A DNA stretch of 64,000 nucleotides from Raineyella sp. W15-4 (GCF_033170155.1 NZ_CP137079.1:3658001-3722000), one strand, 5' to 3'. Numbered from the stretch's first letter, positions 45,510 through 54,267 are shown. A program made the numbers and translations. Notes: a model not told the origin generated them from the sequence alone.

Positions 45510-46826
45510 ATGATCTGGCTACATCTCGCCATCGTCCTGCTGTTCATCGTCATCGGGGCACGGATGAAAGGCATCGGGATCGGCCTCGCCGGTGGCGCCG
45601 GCGTCATCGCCCTGGCGGCCACGGGACTGCAGGTCGACCCTGTCGACGGCATACCCTGGTCCGTCATCGGCATCATCATGCCGGTGATCTGCGCCGTCTC
45701 GGCCCTGCAGGTGGCTGGCGGGATGGACCACCTGGTCCATCTCACCGAGGTCCTCCTGCGCCGACACCCGAAGCAGATCAACTACCTGGGCCCGCTGGTG
45801 GCGTACGTGCTCACCATGCTCTGCGGGACCGGTCACACGGTCTACTCGGTGCTGCCGGTGATCATCGAGGTCGCCAAGGAGAAGAAGATCCGGCCGTCCC
45901 GTCCCCTGTCGATGTCGGTCGTCGCCTCCCAGGTGGCCATCGTCGCCTCGCCGGTCTCCGCGGCCACCGTGGCGATGGTGGGCATTCTCGAACCGGCGGG
46001 CGTGGGCTACCTCCAGGTGCTCGCCGTCTCGATCCCGACCACGGCCATCGGCTGCCTGGTCGGGACCTTCATCGCCTCCCACCAGGGGTGTGAGCTCGAG
46101 GACGACCCCGTCTACCAGCAGCGCAAGGCCGCCGGCCTGGTCAAGACCGCAGTGGCGGACACCGGGACCGCCTACCAGCCGGCACCCCGCGCCGTTGCCT
46201 CGCTGTGGATCTTCCTCTCCGCGATCGTCCTCGCGGTCGCCTTCTCGGCGCTGATCTCCCCGTCACTGGGGGTGGTGAAGAACCCGCCGATGAACAGCAC
46301 CGCGGCGATCATGACGATCATGCTGCTGGCAGCAGGCGTGATCGTCCTCGTTTCGAGGAAGCCGGCCTCCGATCTGACGAACCAGTCGACCTTCCGTGCC
46401 GGCATGACCGCCGCCGTCTGCATTCTGGGTGTGGCCTGGCTGGGCAACACCTTCCTCACCGGCCACATGACGGAGATCGAGTCCTTCGCCGGCCAGTTCA
46501 TGCTGGACGCCCCCTGGCTTCTCGCGGTCATCCTCTACTTCGTCGCCCCGCTGCTGTTCTCCCACGCCGCAGCGACGGTCGCACTGATGCCGGCCGCGGT
46601 CCAGATCGGGATGACCGCTCCCGCGATGCTGGCCTGCTGGCCCGCCGTCTCCAACTACTACCTGTTCCCGAACTACCCGACGACCGTCGCCGCCATCGAG
46701 ATGGATGACACCGGTTCCACCCGGATCGGCCGGTGGGTGCTCAACCATCCGTTCGTCGTCCCTGGCACGGTGGCCATCACCGTGACGGTGGCGCTCGGCT
46801 TCCTGTGGGCGCCGGTGATCGTCTGA
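45510..46826 (+). CDS. Anaerobic C4-dicarboxylate transporter (DcuA/DcuB family)
   Basis: 438 residues with 10-12 membrane helices, the usual Dcu length. Family segments are GIGIGLAGGAGV, the LCGTGHTVYSVLPVIIEVAKEKKIRPSRPLS block, QVAIVASPVSAATVAM and the C-terminal NYYLFPNYPTTVAAIEMDDTGST. Dcu carriers exchange fumarate, malate or aspartate for succinate during anaerobic growth. GAGG lies before the ATG. It is divergent from the DcuSR-like pair, its likely controller. Succinate exchange fits a facultative or fermentative lifestyle, like the bd oxidase at the left end. Confidence 0.93.
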   Translation: MIWLHLAIVLLFIVIGARMKGIGIGLAGGAGVIALAATGLQVDPVDGIPWSVIGIIMPVICAVSALQVAGGMDHLVHLTEVLLRRHPKQINYLGPLVAYVLTMLCGTGHTVYSVLPVIIEVAKEKKIRPSRPLSMSVVASQVAIVASPVSAATVAMVGILEPAGVGYLQVLAVSIPTTAIGCLVGTFIASHQGCELEDDPVYQQRKAAGLVKTAVADTGTAYQPAPRAVASLWIFLSAIVLAVAFSALISPSLGVVKNPPMNSTAAIMTIMLLAAGVIVLVSRKPASDLTNQSTFRAGMTAAVCILGVAWLGNTFLTGHMTEIESFAGQFMLDAPWLLAVILYFVAPLLFSHAAATVALMPAAVQIGMTAPAMLACWPAVSNYYLFPNYPTTVAAIEMDDTGSTRIGRWVLNHPFVVPGTVAITVTVALGFLWAPVIV

Positions 46827-46885
46827 GGAGTGCGCGAACACGGCGGCCCCGGCCGGCGAGCCGTACGCCGGTCCCAGCACGTTGG

Positions 46886-48337
46886 TCACCCGGTCCGGAG
46901 CACCGCGTCCAGCGGCCGGCGCGGGCTCGGGTTGGCAGTACGGATGGGGTGGCCGAGACGGAAGGAGAGCAGTCCCTCGCTGGCCGGGATGCCGATGGCG
47001 TCGGCCCACCGGGCGGAGAACACATCAGGCCGGCCGGTGGTGGCATCGCGGGCGATCCGTTCGGTGATCTGGTTCATGTGGTGCAGGCCCAGCCCGGCTG
47101 CCGTCGCCGCGAGGTGGACGTGCTGCAGGAGCCGCCCGGCGGCCAGCCTCGCCACCGGGTCGGTGGTGTCGGCGACCCGGATGATGCCGTACGCGGCGGC
47201 GGTGGCGGTGTGCACGTCGCGGGTGGAGTTCACCCAGAACCGGTCGCCGGCGCTGCGGGACTGTGCAGGCAGGATCTTGGCCATCGCCAGGGTGAAGCCG
47301 TCCAGCCCCTGGCAGTCCAGGGTCAGCCCGTCGCGGTGCGTGTCGATGGCCGAGCGGTCGTTGCGGAACCAGGAGAAGGCCTCCACCGACATCGGCTCGT
47401 CGTCGACGATCGCCTGGGTCGCCTCGACGTAGAGGGCGCCGAGCGCCGTCAGCCGCGACGGTGCGGTCACCCAGTGCACCGTCGCACCCTCGGGGGCCTC
47501 CAGGGTCAGCGCGTCGAGGGTCGCGGCGTCGACCGGGCGGTCCGCGTACGGGCCGCGGTTCGTGTGCCGGGCGGAGATCACCGCGGCGAGGGCGCGCTCG
47601 AGGTCGGTCGGGGCAGCGCCCGGGGTGAGGCGCAACCGGGCGGCGTGGCCGGTGGTTGCGGCCCCGGCGGTGGCGTCGGCGCCGCGGCCGCCGGTCGGGA
47701 CGCCGACGGGCCAGGCGTCGACGGTGGCCTCGAGTCCGCGGGCCCGGGCCGCGATCACCATGTTCTGGACGGCGCAGCCGAGGCCTGCCGCGCGCTCCCG
47801 CCCGTCGGGGTCGCAGGTCGGCGTCGCTCGGGCAGGATCGTCGACGAGGTCGATCGTGGCCGTGCCGCCGGTCGTTTCGTGGAGGGTGAAGGACCACGGC
47901 TGCAGGTTGTGCGGGTTGGCCGCGAGCACCCCGGCAGCCACGATCGCCGCCGCGCCAGGCAGGTCCTGCCAGCTCGACCACAGCTCGTACGGTGCCCCCT
48001 GGCCCTGCGCCCACACGCCGTTCGTCGCTCCGCGTACGCCGATCCCGGTGGCACCGACCAGCACGATCGCGCCCCCGCCGATCCCGAGGCCCTTGAGCAC
48101 GGCCCGCCGTGAGACCCGGCCGGGAGATCCAGCACCCGTCGATCCACCGGCTGCCGAGGTGGAGGGCTCCGAGGCCGTGGGGGTCGAGGCGGACCCGGCG
48201 GGCTCGTCACCGGGACCACCGTTCCGGGGCTCGGTCGCCGGGTGCCCAGTCGCCAGGTGCCCAGTCGCCAGGTGCCCAGTGGACGGGGGCTCGGTGGACG
48301 AACGATGGGCAGGCGGAGTATCAGGATGGGACGACAT
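46886..48337 (-). CDS. Acg-type nitroreductase-fold protein with Tat signal
   Basis: 483 residues from ATG 48337 (GGAGGACCTC upstream). The first ~75 are hydrophilic, with GHLAT repeats. A twin-arginine signal follows (SRRAVLKGLGIGGGAIVLVGA, residues 76-96). The rest resembles Acg/Rv2032-type FMN-linked nitroreductases: AGVLAANPHNLQPWSF, DPDGRERAAGLGCAVQNMVIAA, ISARHTNRGPYADRPV and AGRLLQHVHLAATAAGLGLHHMNQ. Acg proteins of mycobacteria may sequester flavin rather than reduce substrates. A Tat signal would allow export with FMN already bound. Its start overlaps the end of the upstream TetR gene by 17 bases, so the two are co-transcribed. Confidence 0.82.
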   Translation of the reverse strand: MSSHPDTPPAHRSSTEPPSTGHLATGHLATGHPATEPRNGGPGDEPAGSASTPTASEPSTSAAGGSTGAGSPGRVSRRAVLKGLGIGGGAIVLVGATGIGVRGATNGVWAQGQGAPYELWSSWQDLPGAAAIVAAGVLAANPHNLQPWSFTLHETTGGTATIDLVDDPARATPTCDPDGRERAAGLGCAVQNMVIAARARGLEATVDAWPVGVPTGGRGADATAGAATTGHAARLRLTPGAAPTDLERALAAVISARHTNRGPYADRPVDAATLDALTLEAPEGATVHWVTAPSRLTALGALYVEATQAIVDDEPMSVEAFSWFRNDRSAIDTHRDGLTLDCQGLDGFTLAMAKILPAQSRSAGDRFWVNSTRDVHTATAAAYGIIRVADTTDPVARLAAGRLLQHVHLAATAAGLGLHHMNQITERIARDATTGRPDVFSARWADAIGIPASEGLLSFRLGHPIRTANPSPRRPLDAVLRTG

Positions 48338-49079
48338 GAGGTCCTCCGGTCGGTTCGCTTCGGGTGGGACACCGGAGCCGGTCGCCCGGGGTCGGATCGT
48401 CCCGCCCCGGGTCCTCCCAGGTCGGTGACGATCGGGGCGCGGGATCCAGGGCAAGGGCCGCCCGGCCGGCGTCGGTCAGCAGCGGGCCGATCACGGCTCG
48501 GGCCAGCCGGGTGGCATCGAGGTCGCCGTCGCCGGTGGCCCGGGCGAACGGCCCCGCGGTCTCGGCGACCAGCCACAGCACATCGACCAGCTCCCGGACG
48601 GAGGCCGGGTGCCGGGGCGCATGCAGCAGGCCGGCGGCGATGACCTGCTCGGTGAGTTCGACGAATCGGTCGACCCGCGCCGCGTGGTTGCGCCGGTACT
48701 CCTCGGCGAGCACGGGATCGGCGTTGAGCAGCGGCAGCAGTTCGCGCTGGAAGAAGGCGTAGTCGTCGTTGATCCGGTGCTGGGCCGGTATCCGGCCCCA
48801 CAGCAGCGCCAGCGTGTGCGCCGGAGCGGGCGCCGGGTCTTCGACGAGCTCACCGGGCAGCCCCGAGTCGGCGATCCACTGCGCGAACAGTTCGCGCACG
48901 ATCTCGGCCTTGGAGCCGAACCAGTAGTAGAGGTTACCCGGGCTGATCCCCGCCTCCTTCGCGATCCGGCCCGGCGTGACCGGACCGACACCCTCCGCCG
49001 CGAACAGCCGGCGGGCCGTCCGGAGGATGTCGGCGCGGCGGCGGGCCACCCGCTGCGGTACCCGTACAGGCACTGTCAT
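48321..49079 (-). CDS. TetR-family transcriptional regulator
   Basis: 252 residues. The N-terminal helix-turn-helix ILRTARRLFAAEGVGPVTPGRIAKEAGISPGNLYYWFGSKAEIVRELF is a standard TetR domain, and the middle fits the helical ligand-binding domain. The last ~45 residues are a Pro/Asp-rich tail overlapping the nitroreductase start. It most likely represses itself and the nitroreductase gene, through an inverted repeat just upstream of its start. Confidence 0.92.
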   Translation of the reverse strand: MTVPVRVPQRVARRRADILRTARRLFAAEGVGPVTPGRIAKEAGISPGNLYYWFGSKAEIVRELFAQWIADSGLPGELVEDPAPAPAHTLALLWGRIPAQHRINDDYAFFQRELLPLLNADPVLAEEYRRNHAARVDRFVELTEQVIAAGLLHAPRHPASVRELVDVLWLVAETAGPFARATGDGDLDATRLARAVIGPLLTDAGRAALALDPAPRSSPTWEDPGRDDPTPGDRLRCPTRSEPTGGPHVVPS

Positions 49080-49097
49080 GGAGCCAGTCTAGGTCTA

Positions 49098-49115
49098 TTA
49101 GAGAGATTCATCTAA
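49098..49115. promoter_or_regulatory. Candidate TetR operator
   Basis: TTAGAGAGATTCATCTAA has 5-bp inverted arms (TTAGA/TCTAA) around 8 bp, 19 bp before the tetR start, in a locally AT-rich stretch. The position suits autorepression. Confidence 0.5.
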
Positions 49116-49326
49116 CAAGGTGGAGGGCGGATCACGGGCGCCGCGGACCACCAGCCCGCAGAGCCGGAGGGACGTACGATCCGGCTCCGCCGAACACCCC
49201 GCGGGCCACCGACCGGCTCCGTAGAATGAAGGGGTCAGCCCCGTCGCCGGCCACGATGACGGGAGCATCCCCCGCTCCGTACGGGACCGGCCCTCCACGG
49301 GCTGGCTGTGCCCGAGGAGGCGGATC

Positions 49327-50103
49327 ATGCGAACCATCGTGGTGACCGGGGCGGCATCCGGTATCGGCAAGACCCTGGCGGAGATCCTCACCGAGCGAGG
49401 TGAGCGCGTCATCGGCGTCGACCTGCATGACGCTGATGTCACTGTGGACCTGACCACGGCGGCGGGGCGTGCGGCCCTGGTCGACGGGGTGCGGGAGCTG
49501 TCCGGCGGCACCATCGACGCGATCGTGGCGAACGCCGGGCTCGCCCTGCCCATCCCGAAGACCGTGGCGGTGAACTTCTTCGGCACCGTCGCCACCCTCG
49601 AGGGACTGCGGCCGTTGCTGGCCGACTCGGCCGCACCGCGGGCGGCTGTGACCTGTTCGATGGCCTCCCTGTACGCACCGGACACCGCGCTGCTCGACGC
49701 CCTGCTGGCCGGGGACGAGCCGGCGGCCCTCGCCCGGGGCGAGGAGCTGGCGGCGGACACCCAGCTCGGGGCGCTGATCTACGGCACCACGAAGCAGGCG
49801 CTGGCGAAGTGGATCCGGCGCCACGCGGCCACCCCGGAGTGGGCCGGCGCCGGGATCCCGCTCAACGGGATCGCGCCCGGGATCGTCGTCACCCCGATGA
49901 CCAGGGACCTGATGGCGACCCAGGAGGCGATCGACGCCCTGCTCCAGCAGGTCCCGATGCCGCTGAACGGCCCGATGGAGCCGGAGGTGCCGGCACGCCT
50001 GCTCACCTGGTTGATCTCGGCGGAGAACAGTCACCTGTGCGGGCAGATCGTCTTCGTGGACGGCGGCTCGGACGTGGTGATCCGCGGCGACGCCACCTGG
50101 TGA
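49327..50103 (+). CDS. SDR-family NAD(P)-dependent oxidoreductase
   Basis: 258 residues. The N-terminal nucleotide motif TGAASGIG, NAG motif (VANAGLA), a Ser in CSMASLYA, active-site YGTTK and C-terminal GQIVFVDGGSDVV are all present, placing it with classical short-chain dehydrogenases such as 3-alpha-hydroxysteroid dehydrogenase-like enzymes. The substrate is unknown. GAGGAGG precedes the ATG. It stands alone on its strand, followed by the arsenic island. Confidence 0.9.
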   Translation: MRTIVVTGAASGIGKTLAEILTERGERVIGVDLHDADVTVDLTTAAGRAALVDGVRELSGGTIDAIVANAGLALPIPKTVAVNFFGTVATLEGLRPLLADSAAPRAAVTCSMASLYAPDTALLDALLAGDEPAALARGEELAADTQLGALIYGTTKQALAKWIRRHAATPEWAGAGIPLNGIAPGIVVTPMTRDLMATQEAIDALLQQVPMPLNGPMEPEVPARLLTWLISAENSHLCGQIVFVDGGSDVVIRGDATW

Positions 50104-50196
50104 GCCCGGCACGCCACCCGACGCCCGCCGACGCCGCCCGGCCGCGGCCCGACGCCTGGAGCCGCGGTCAAACCGGCCGGCCCGTGGCGACGATAC

Positions 50197-50214
50197 TATA
50201 GACATATGTCTATA
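50197..50214. promoter_or_regulatory. Perfect palindrome covering the arsR start codon
   Basis: TATAGACATATGTCTATA is an 18-bp perfect palindrome. TACTAT (50194-50199) plus six bases leads to the ATG at 50206, in the centre of the palindrome. A repressor here would block the promoter and the start of a leaderless message. Confidence 0.65.
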
Positions 50215-50583
50215 AGTTCGCGCGAGGTGCCGCTGCGGCCTCTGGTGGGCGACCTGTGTTGCTCGCCGGTCCTGCAGGGTGAGCTGCGGCCGGCGGAGGC
50301 GCTGGTCCTGGCGGGGGCGCTGAAGGTGTTGGCCGACCCGGCCCGGCTACGGTTGTTGAGCCTGATCCGCTCGGCGCCGGGCGGCCGCGCCACCACGGGA
50401 ACCCTGGCAGAGGCACTGGGCCTGACCCAGCCGACCGTGACGCATCATCTGGGAGCGCTCCTCAGGGCCGGCTTCGTGCAGCGGGAACGGGACGGCCGGC
50501 AGACCTGGTACTGGGTGGACCCCGACGGGCTGGAAGCAATCCGCCAGCTCCTCGATCCCACGCCGGCCGCTGAGCGTCGCTAG
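50206..50583 (+). CDS. arsR: ArsR/SmtB-family metalloregulator (first of two)
   Basis: 125 residues. A winged helix-turn-helix core (LKVLADPARLRLLSLIRSAPGG, LAEALGLTQPTVTHHLGALLRAGFVQRERDG) is preceded by an N-terminal GDLCCSPVL segment, a Cys pair like that of actinobacterial As/Cd-sensing ArsR proteins. Metal binding would release it from DNA. The start codon lies in the middle of a perfect palindrome, suggesting tight autorepression of a leaderless transcript. Its stop overlaps the convergent FAD enzyme gene by four bases. The operators at the main ars promoters have a different sequence, so this regulator may have its own targets. Confidence 0.9.
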   Translation: MSISSREVPLRPLVGDLCCSPVLQGELRPAEALVLAGALKVLADPARLRLLSLIRSAPGGRATTGTLAEALGLTQPTVTHHLGALLRAGFVQRERDGRQTWYWVDPDGLEAIRQLLDPTPAAERR

Positions 50584-51950
50584 GAGCCGGCCGGTGTCCA
50601 GGCCTGGGCCGCCACCTGCACGGCATCCCACGGCGACCCCAGGGGCGGGGTGTAGCTGAGGTCGAGCTCCGAGATCTGGTCGACCGTCAGGCCGGCGTAG
50701 AGCGCCGTGGCGTACGTGTCGACGCGCTTGGCCACCTCGGTGCCGAGCCGGCCGACCAGTTGGGCCCCCAGCAGCCGGCCGTCCCGCTCGTCGCCGGTGA
50801 TCCGGAAGGCGATCGGGTGCGCCCCGGGGAAGTACCGCTTGTGGTCGTCGGCCGCGGCCGCGACAGTGACCGGCGCGAACCCGGCCCGAGCGGCCTCCCG
50901 GTCCCGCAGCCCGGTCCGCGCCGCGACGAGGTCGAACACCTTCACCACCTGGGTGCCGACCGACCCGGCGAACCGGGCGTCACCGCCGACAGCGTTCTCC
51001 CCGGCGACACGTCCCTGCTTGTGCGCCGTGGTGCCCAGCGGGAGGTAGCTGACGCCGAGCAGCCGGTGGTGGGTGACCGTCCCGTCCCCTGCCGAGTGGA
51101 CGTGCGGCAGCCCGGTGCGCATCCGCTCGTCGACGACCACCGCACCGCCCGCCCCGAGGGTGGCTCCGGCGGTGGCAAGCAGGGCCGTGTTGGGGCGTAC
51201 GCCGACCACCACCAGGACCAGATCCGCCGACCGGCTGAACGGCACGCCCCGGTGTAGCCCGGACACCCGCAGCCCGGCTTCGGACCGCTCGATCGCCGTC
51301 ACTGTCGTGTCGACGACCACCTCGACGCCGCGGGTCGCAAGCTCGGTGTGGACGAGCGAGCCGAGCTCCGGGTCGAGAGTGGACAGCACCTCGGGGCCGC
51401 GCTGGAGTTGCGTGACCCGGACGCCCCGGGCGGTGAACGCCTCGGCCATCTCCAGCCCGACGTACCCGGCGCCGACGATGATCGCGGTGCGCGGGGCGCG
51501 CTCGTCGAGCTGTCGGGCGAGGGCGAAGGTGTCGCCCATCGAGTGCAGCACATGGACCCCATCGTCCGGGCCGAGCCGGTCCAGGCCGTCGATGCCGGCG
51601 CGGGACGGCAGCGCTCCGGTGGCGACAACCAGTTCGTCGTACGCTACCTCCTCGGTGACGCCGCCCGGGTCCCGGACGGTCAGCCGACGTCCCGCCACGT
51701 CGATGGATTCCGCCCGGGTGTCCAGCCGCAGTCGTATGCCGGCGGCCTCCAGGTCGGCCACGGTGCGGTGAGCCAGGGACTGCCAGGGCCGGACGTCGCC
51801 GGAGAAGAAATAGGGGATGCCGCAGATGGAGTAGTTGGGGTAGTGGTCGGCGACCACCACGGTGACCTCGGTGCCAGGGCCGAGTTCACGCGCCCGCAGC
51901 GCGGCGGAGATGCCGGCGTCGGAGCCGCCGACGGCGATCAGGTGGGGCAC
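50580..51950 (-). CDS. FAD-dependent pyridine nucleotide-disulfide oxidoreductase (CoA-disulfide reductase-like)
   Basis: 456 residues from GTG 51950 with AGAGGA eight bases upstream. The FAD motif (LIAVGGSDAGISAALRA), single redox Cys in NYSICGIPYF, NAD motif (AIIVGAGYVGLEMAEAF), HSAGDGTV FAD segment and C-terminal dimerisation domain match CoA-disulfide reductase/NADH oxidase enzymes. It is the third gene of arsD-arsA-FAD, an arrangement seen in other actinobacterial ars operons, so it may regenerate thiols or handle arsenical-thiol adducts. That role is inferred. Confidence 0.87.
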   Translation of the reverse strand: MPHLIAVGGSDAGISAALRARELGPGTEVTVVVADHYPNYSICGIPYFFSGDVRPWQSLAHRTVADLEAAGIRLRLDTRAESIDVAGRRLTVRDPGGVTEEVAYDELVVATGALPSRAGIDGLDRLGPDDGVHVLHSMGDTFALARQLDERAPRTAIIVGAGYVGLEMAEAFTARGVRVTQLQRGPEVLSTLDPELGSLVHTELATRGVEVVVDTTVTAIERSEAGLRVSGLHRGVPFSRSADLVLVVVGVRPNTALLATAGATLGAGGAVVVDERMRTGLPHVHSAGDGTVTHHRLLGVSYLPLGTTAHKQGRVAGENAVGGDARFAGSVGTQVVKVFDLVAARTGLRDREAARAGFAPVTVAAAADDHKRYFPGAHPIAFRITGDERDGRLLGAQLVGRLGTEVAKRVDTYATALYAGLTVDQISELDLSYTPPLGSPWDAVQVAAQAWTPAGS

Positions 51951-52006
51951 GAAGGGATCCTCTCGGGAACAGGGGGTCGGTCGGAACGAACGTCTTGGTC
52001 GAAATG

Positions 52007-53755
52007 TCAGGCGATGGCGCTGTGGATCGCGGCCCCGGACGTGGCCGGGTCGCCGGCAGTCAGGGGGACCTGGACGGAGCGGGCCCTCGCTCGGCCGACC
52101 CTGTCGAGCGGGCCGCGTTCGGCAGCCTGCCTCCTGCGAAGGAGGGGGTCGGTGGTCGGGTTGCCGGTGAGGGTCTGATTGACCACCCAGGCCCACGGAT
52201 GGATGCCAGCGCGTTCGAGGTCGGCCTGGAGTTGTTCGGCTTCGAGGACGGGGGTGGTCTCGGCCAGCGTGACGATGATGACCTTGGTGTAGCCGGGGTC
52301 CTGGAGGCGCATCATCGGTGTCGTGAAGCGGGTGCCCGGCGTCATGTTGCGGGCGACGTCGTGGTGGTAGGAGCCGGTGGCGTCCAGCAGGAGCAGGGTG
52401 TGACCGGTCGGGGCGGTGTCCATGATCACGAAGCGTCGACGTGCGTCGAGGACCGCCTGGGAGAAGGCCTGGAAGACCGCGATCTCCTCGGTGCATGGCG
52501 ACCTGAGGTCCTCGGCGAGTTGCGCACGCCCGTCGTCGTCGAGAGTGGCGCCCTTGGTGGCCATGACGTGGGACCGGTAGTCGGCGACGGCCTGTTCGGG
52601 GTTGATGCTGGACACCCGCATGCCCTCATGCGCCAGGGAGAGGTCGAGATGGGCGGCCGGGTCCGTGGTAGTCAGATGAACGTCCTTGCCCCGGGCGACG
52701 AGCCTGCGCGCGATCGCGGTGGCGACGGTCGTCTTGCCGACGCCGCCCTTCCCCATACACATGACCAGCCCGTGGTCCTGCTCCGCCAGGGCACCGACCA
52801 GGGAGTCAAGGCCGGGCAGCACCGGGTCGGCTGCGCTCCAGTCGTCTGCTGGCGGGAGGGGCACGGCGGCGCTCTCCTCGCGGAGGAGACCCCGCAGGGC
52901 CGGCACGCCGACCATGTCGGTGCCGCGCAGCGGGAGGAGGTCGATGGTCAGGTCGGCGAGCTGGGGCGGCAGCGCCGCCAGGGCGGCGGTTTCCCGATCG
53001 CAGATGGCATCGGCGAGGGGATCATGGTCGGGATCGGTCGGAAGGATGGCGTTGACGACCAGGTGGGTGGCGCTGACGCCGGCGTCGACGAGTTCGTCGA
53101 CCGTACGCGCCGCCTCGGTCAGCGCGCCTGGCTGGGCGCGCGCCACCAGGACCAGCCGGGTCCGGGCCGGATCGGCGAGGGCGGCCAGGGCGCGCCCGTA
53201 TGTCGTGCGGGACTTCTCCAGGCCGGCCATCGGGCCGAGGCAGGAGGTGTCACCTTTGCCATCGTCGATGAACCGGGTCCATTCCCCCGGCAGTTGGAGC
53301 AGTCGGATGGTGTGGCCGGTCGGGGCGGTGTCGAAAATGATGTGGTCGTAGGCGAGGGTCTGGTCGGTGTCGGCGAGCAGACCGGTGAACTCGTTGAACG
53401 AGGCGATCTCGGTGGTGCAGGCACCGGAGAGCTGTTCGGTGACCGAGGCCAGGTCGACCGCCGACAGGAAGCCGCGCACCGGGGCGAGGGTACGCTCGCG
53501 GTAGTCGGCGGCGGCCTGTTCGGGCTCGATCTCGAGGGCATCCAGGCCGGGAGCTGCGACGATGGGCATGATCTGGTTGCCGATCCTCTGGCCGAAGACG
53601 TGGCCGACGTTGGAGGCCGGGTCGGTCGAGACGAGCAGCACCCGACGTCCCTGGTCGATCAGGTCGACGGCGGTCGCGCAGGCGACGCTGGTCTTGCCGA
53701 CCCCACCCTTGCCGGTGAAGAAGATGTAGCGGGGAAGGGCGTCGAGGTACTTCAC
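52007..53755 (-). CDS. arsA: ArsA arsenite-efflux ATPase
   Basis: 582 residues in two homologous halves, each with a P-loop GKGGVGKT (residues 15-22 and near 325) and the DTAPTGHT signature. The three Cys that bind As(III) in ArsA are recognisable in SGACTTEIA, DTSCLGPM and RSPCTEEIA. ArsA energises arsenite export and receives As(III) from ArsD. GTG 53755 was chosen as the first codon fitting the family N-terminus; GAGG precedes it. The gene lies eight bases after arsD. The classical partner ArsB is absent; the ACR3 permease across the divergent promoter is the likely channel. Confidence 0.94.
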   Translation of the reverse strand: MKYLDALPRYIFFTGKGGVGKTSVACATAVDLIDQGRRVLLVSTDPASNVGHVFGQRIGNQIMPIVAAPGLDALEIEPEQAAADYRERTLAPVRGFLSAVDLASVTEQLSGACTTEIASFNEFTGLLADTDQTLAYDHIIFDTAPTGHTIRLLQLPGEWTRFIDDGKGDTSCLGPMAGLEKSRTTYGRALAALADPARTRLVLVARAQPGALTEAARTVDELVDAGVSATHLVVNAILPTDPDHDPLADAICDRETAALAALPPQLADLTIDLLPLRGTDMVGVPALRGLLREESAAVPLPPADDWSAADPVLPGLDSLVGALAEQDHGLVMCMGKGGVGKTTVATAIARRLVARGKDVHLTTTDPAAHLDLSLAHEGMRVSSINPEQAVADYRSHVMATKGATLDDDGRAQLAEDLRSPCTEEIAVFQAFSQAVLDARRRFVIMDTAPTGHTLLLLDATGSYHHDVARNMTPGTRFTTPMMRLQDPGYTKVIIVTLAETTPVLEAEQLQADLERAGIHPWAWVVNQTLTGNPTTDPLLRRRQAAERGPLDRVGRARARSVQVPLTAGDPATSGAAIHSAIA

Positions 53756-53763
53756 GGCGCGCC

Positions 53764-54195
53764 TCAGCAGCAGGATCGGACCGGGGCGGAGATCTGCAGG
53801 ACCTGCGGTGCGGAGCTGCAGCATCCCGATGGCTGATCCTCAGCGCCGCAGCAGGACGAGTCGGTCGCCGCCGCGGGTGCAGACTCGGGTGTGGTCAGGC
53901 CGGTGAAGCGTGCCAGTTCGGCCCGTGAGGGGTAGCGGCCGGTGAGGACGGTGGTGCCGTCCACCAGGACGAGAGGTAGGGCGTCGGCTCCGGCCAGTTG
54001 GACGAACGTGCGGGCGGCGGCGTCCGCGGCGAACGCCGCGGGGTCCTGGGCGAGATTGGCACGAGTGACGTTGATGCCCTGACCGGCGAGCCAACGGGCA
54101 TCGGCGGTGAAGTCAACCAGCGCCTGTTCCGGATCCGGACCGCAGACCCCGGTGTTGCAGCACAACGGCCCTTCGAAGACCTTCAACGCAACCAC
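53764..54195 (-). CDS. arsD: ArsD arsenic metallochaperone
   Basis: 143 residues. The essential As(III) site Cys12-Cys13-Cys18 (GPLCCNTGVCG) is present, then a thioredoxin-like fold (FVQLAGADALPLVLVDG). Additional vicinal Cys pairs lie near the C-terminus (SSCCGAED, SGCCSS and final SCC). ArsD delivers As(III) to ArsA and has weak DNA binding in some species. The GTG start has GAGGAG six bases upstream, but that site lies inside one arm of a perfect 14-bp inverted repeat. First gene of arsDA-FAD, with an ArsR-type box further upstream. Confidence 0.93.
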   Translation of the reverse strand: MVALKVFEGPLCCNTGVCGPDPEQALVDFTADARWLAGQGINVTRANLAQDPAAFAADAAARTFVQLAGADALPLVLVDGTTVLTGRYPSRAELARFTGLTTPESAPAAATDSSCCGAEDQPSGCCSSAPQVLQISAPVRSCC

Positions 54196-54200
54196 GAAAG

Positions 54201-54234
54201 ACTCCTCGCATCGAAAACTGTCGATGCGAGGAGT
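54201..54234 (-). promoter_or_regulatory. Perfect 14-bp inverted repeat over the arsD ribosome binding site
   Basis: Arms at 54201-54214 and 54221-54234 (ACTCCTCGCATCGA and its exact complement) flank AAACTG. The arm nearest the gene contains the arsD GAGGAG. A possible promoter (TTGACG, 17 bp, TTAACT on the minus strand) ends in the outer arm. If transcribed whole it would hide the ribosome binding site; if not, it may be an operator. Confidence 0.7.
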
Positions 54235-54245
54235 TAACCACTTGC

Positions 54246-54261
54246 ATTGATCAACGTCAAT
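54246..54261. promoter_or_regulatory. ArsR-type box upstream of arsD
   Basis: ATTGATCAACGTCAAT has perfect ATTGA/TCAAT arms with a 6-bp centre. It matches the ATTGA-N6-TCGAT boxes at 54682 and 54715 in the same locus and overlaps a possible TTGACG -35. Confidence 0.62.
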
Positions 54262-54267
54262 ACGACA

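Noticed and set aside
54201-54234. Intrinsic terminator upstream of arsD
   Set aside because: The stem is strong but no T-run follows on either strand and the ribosome binding site lies in it; an operator or translational control element fits better.
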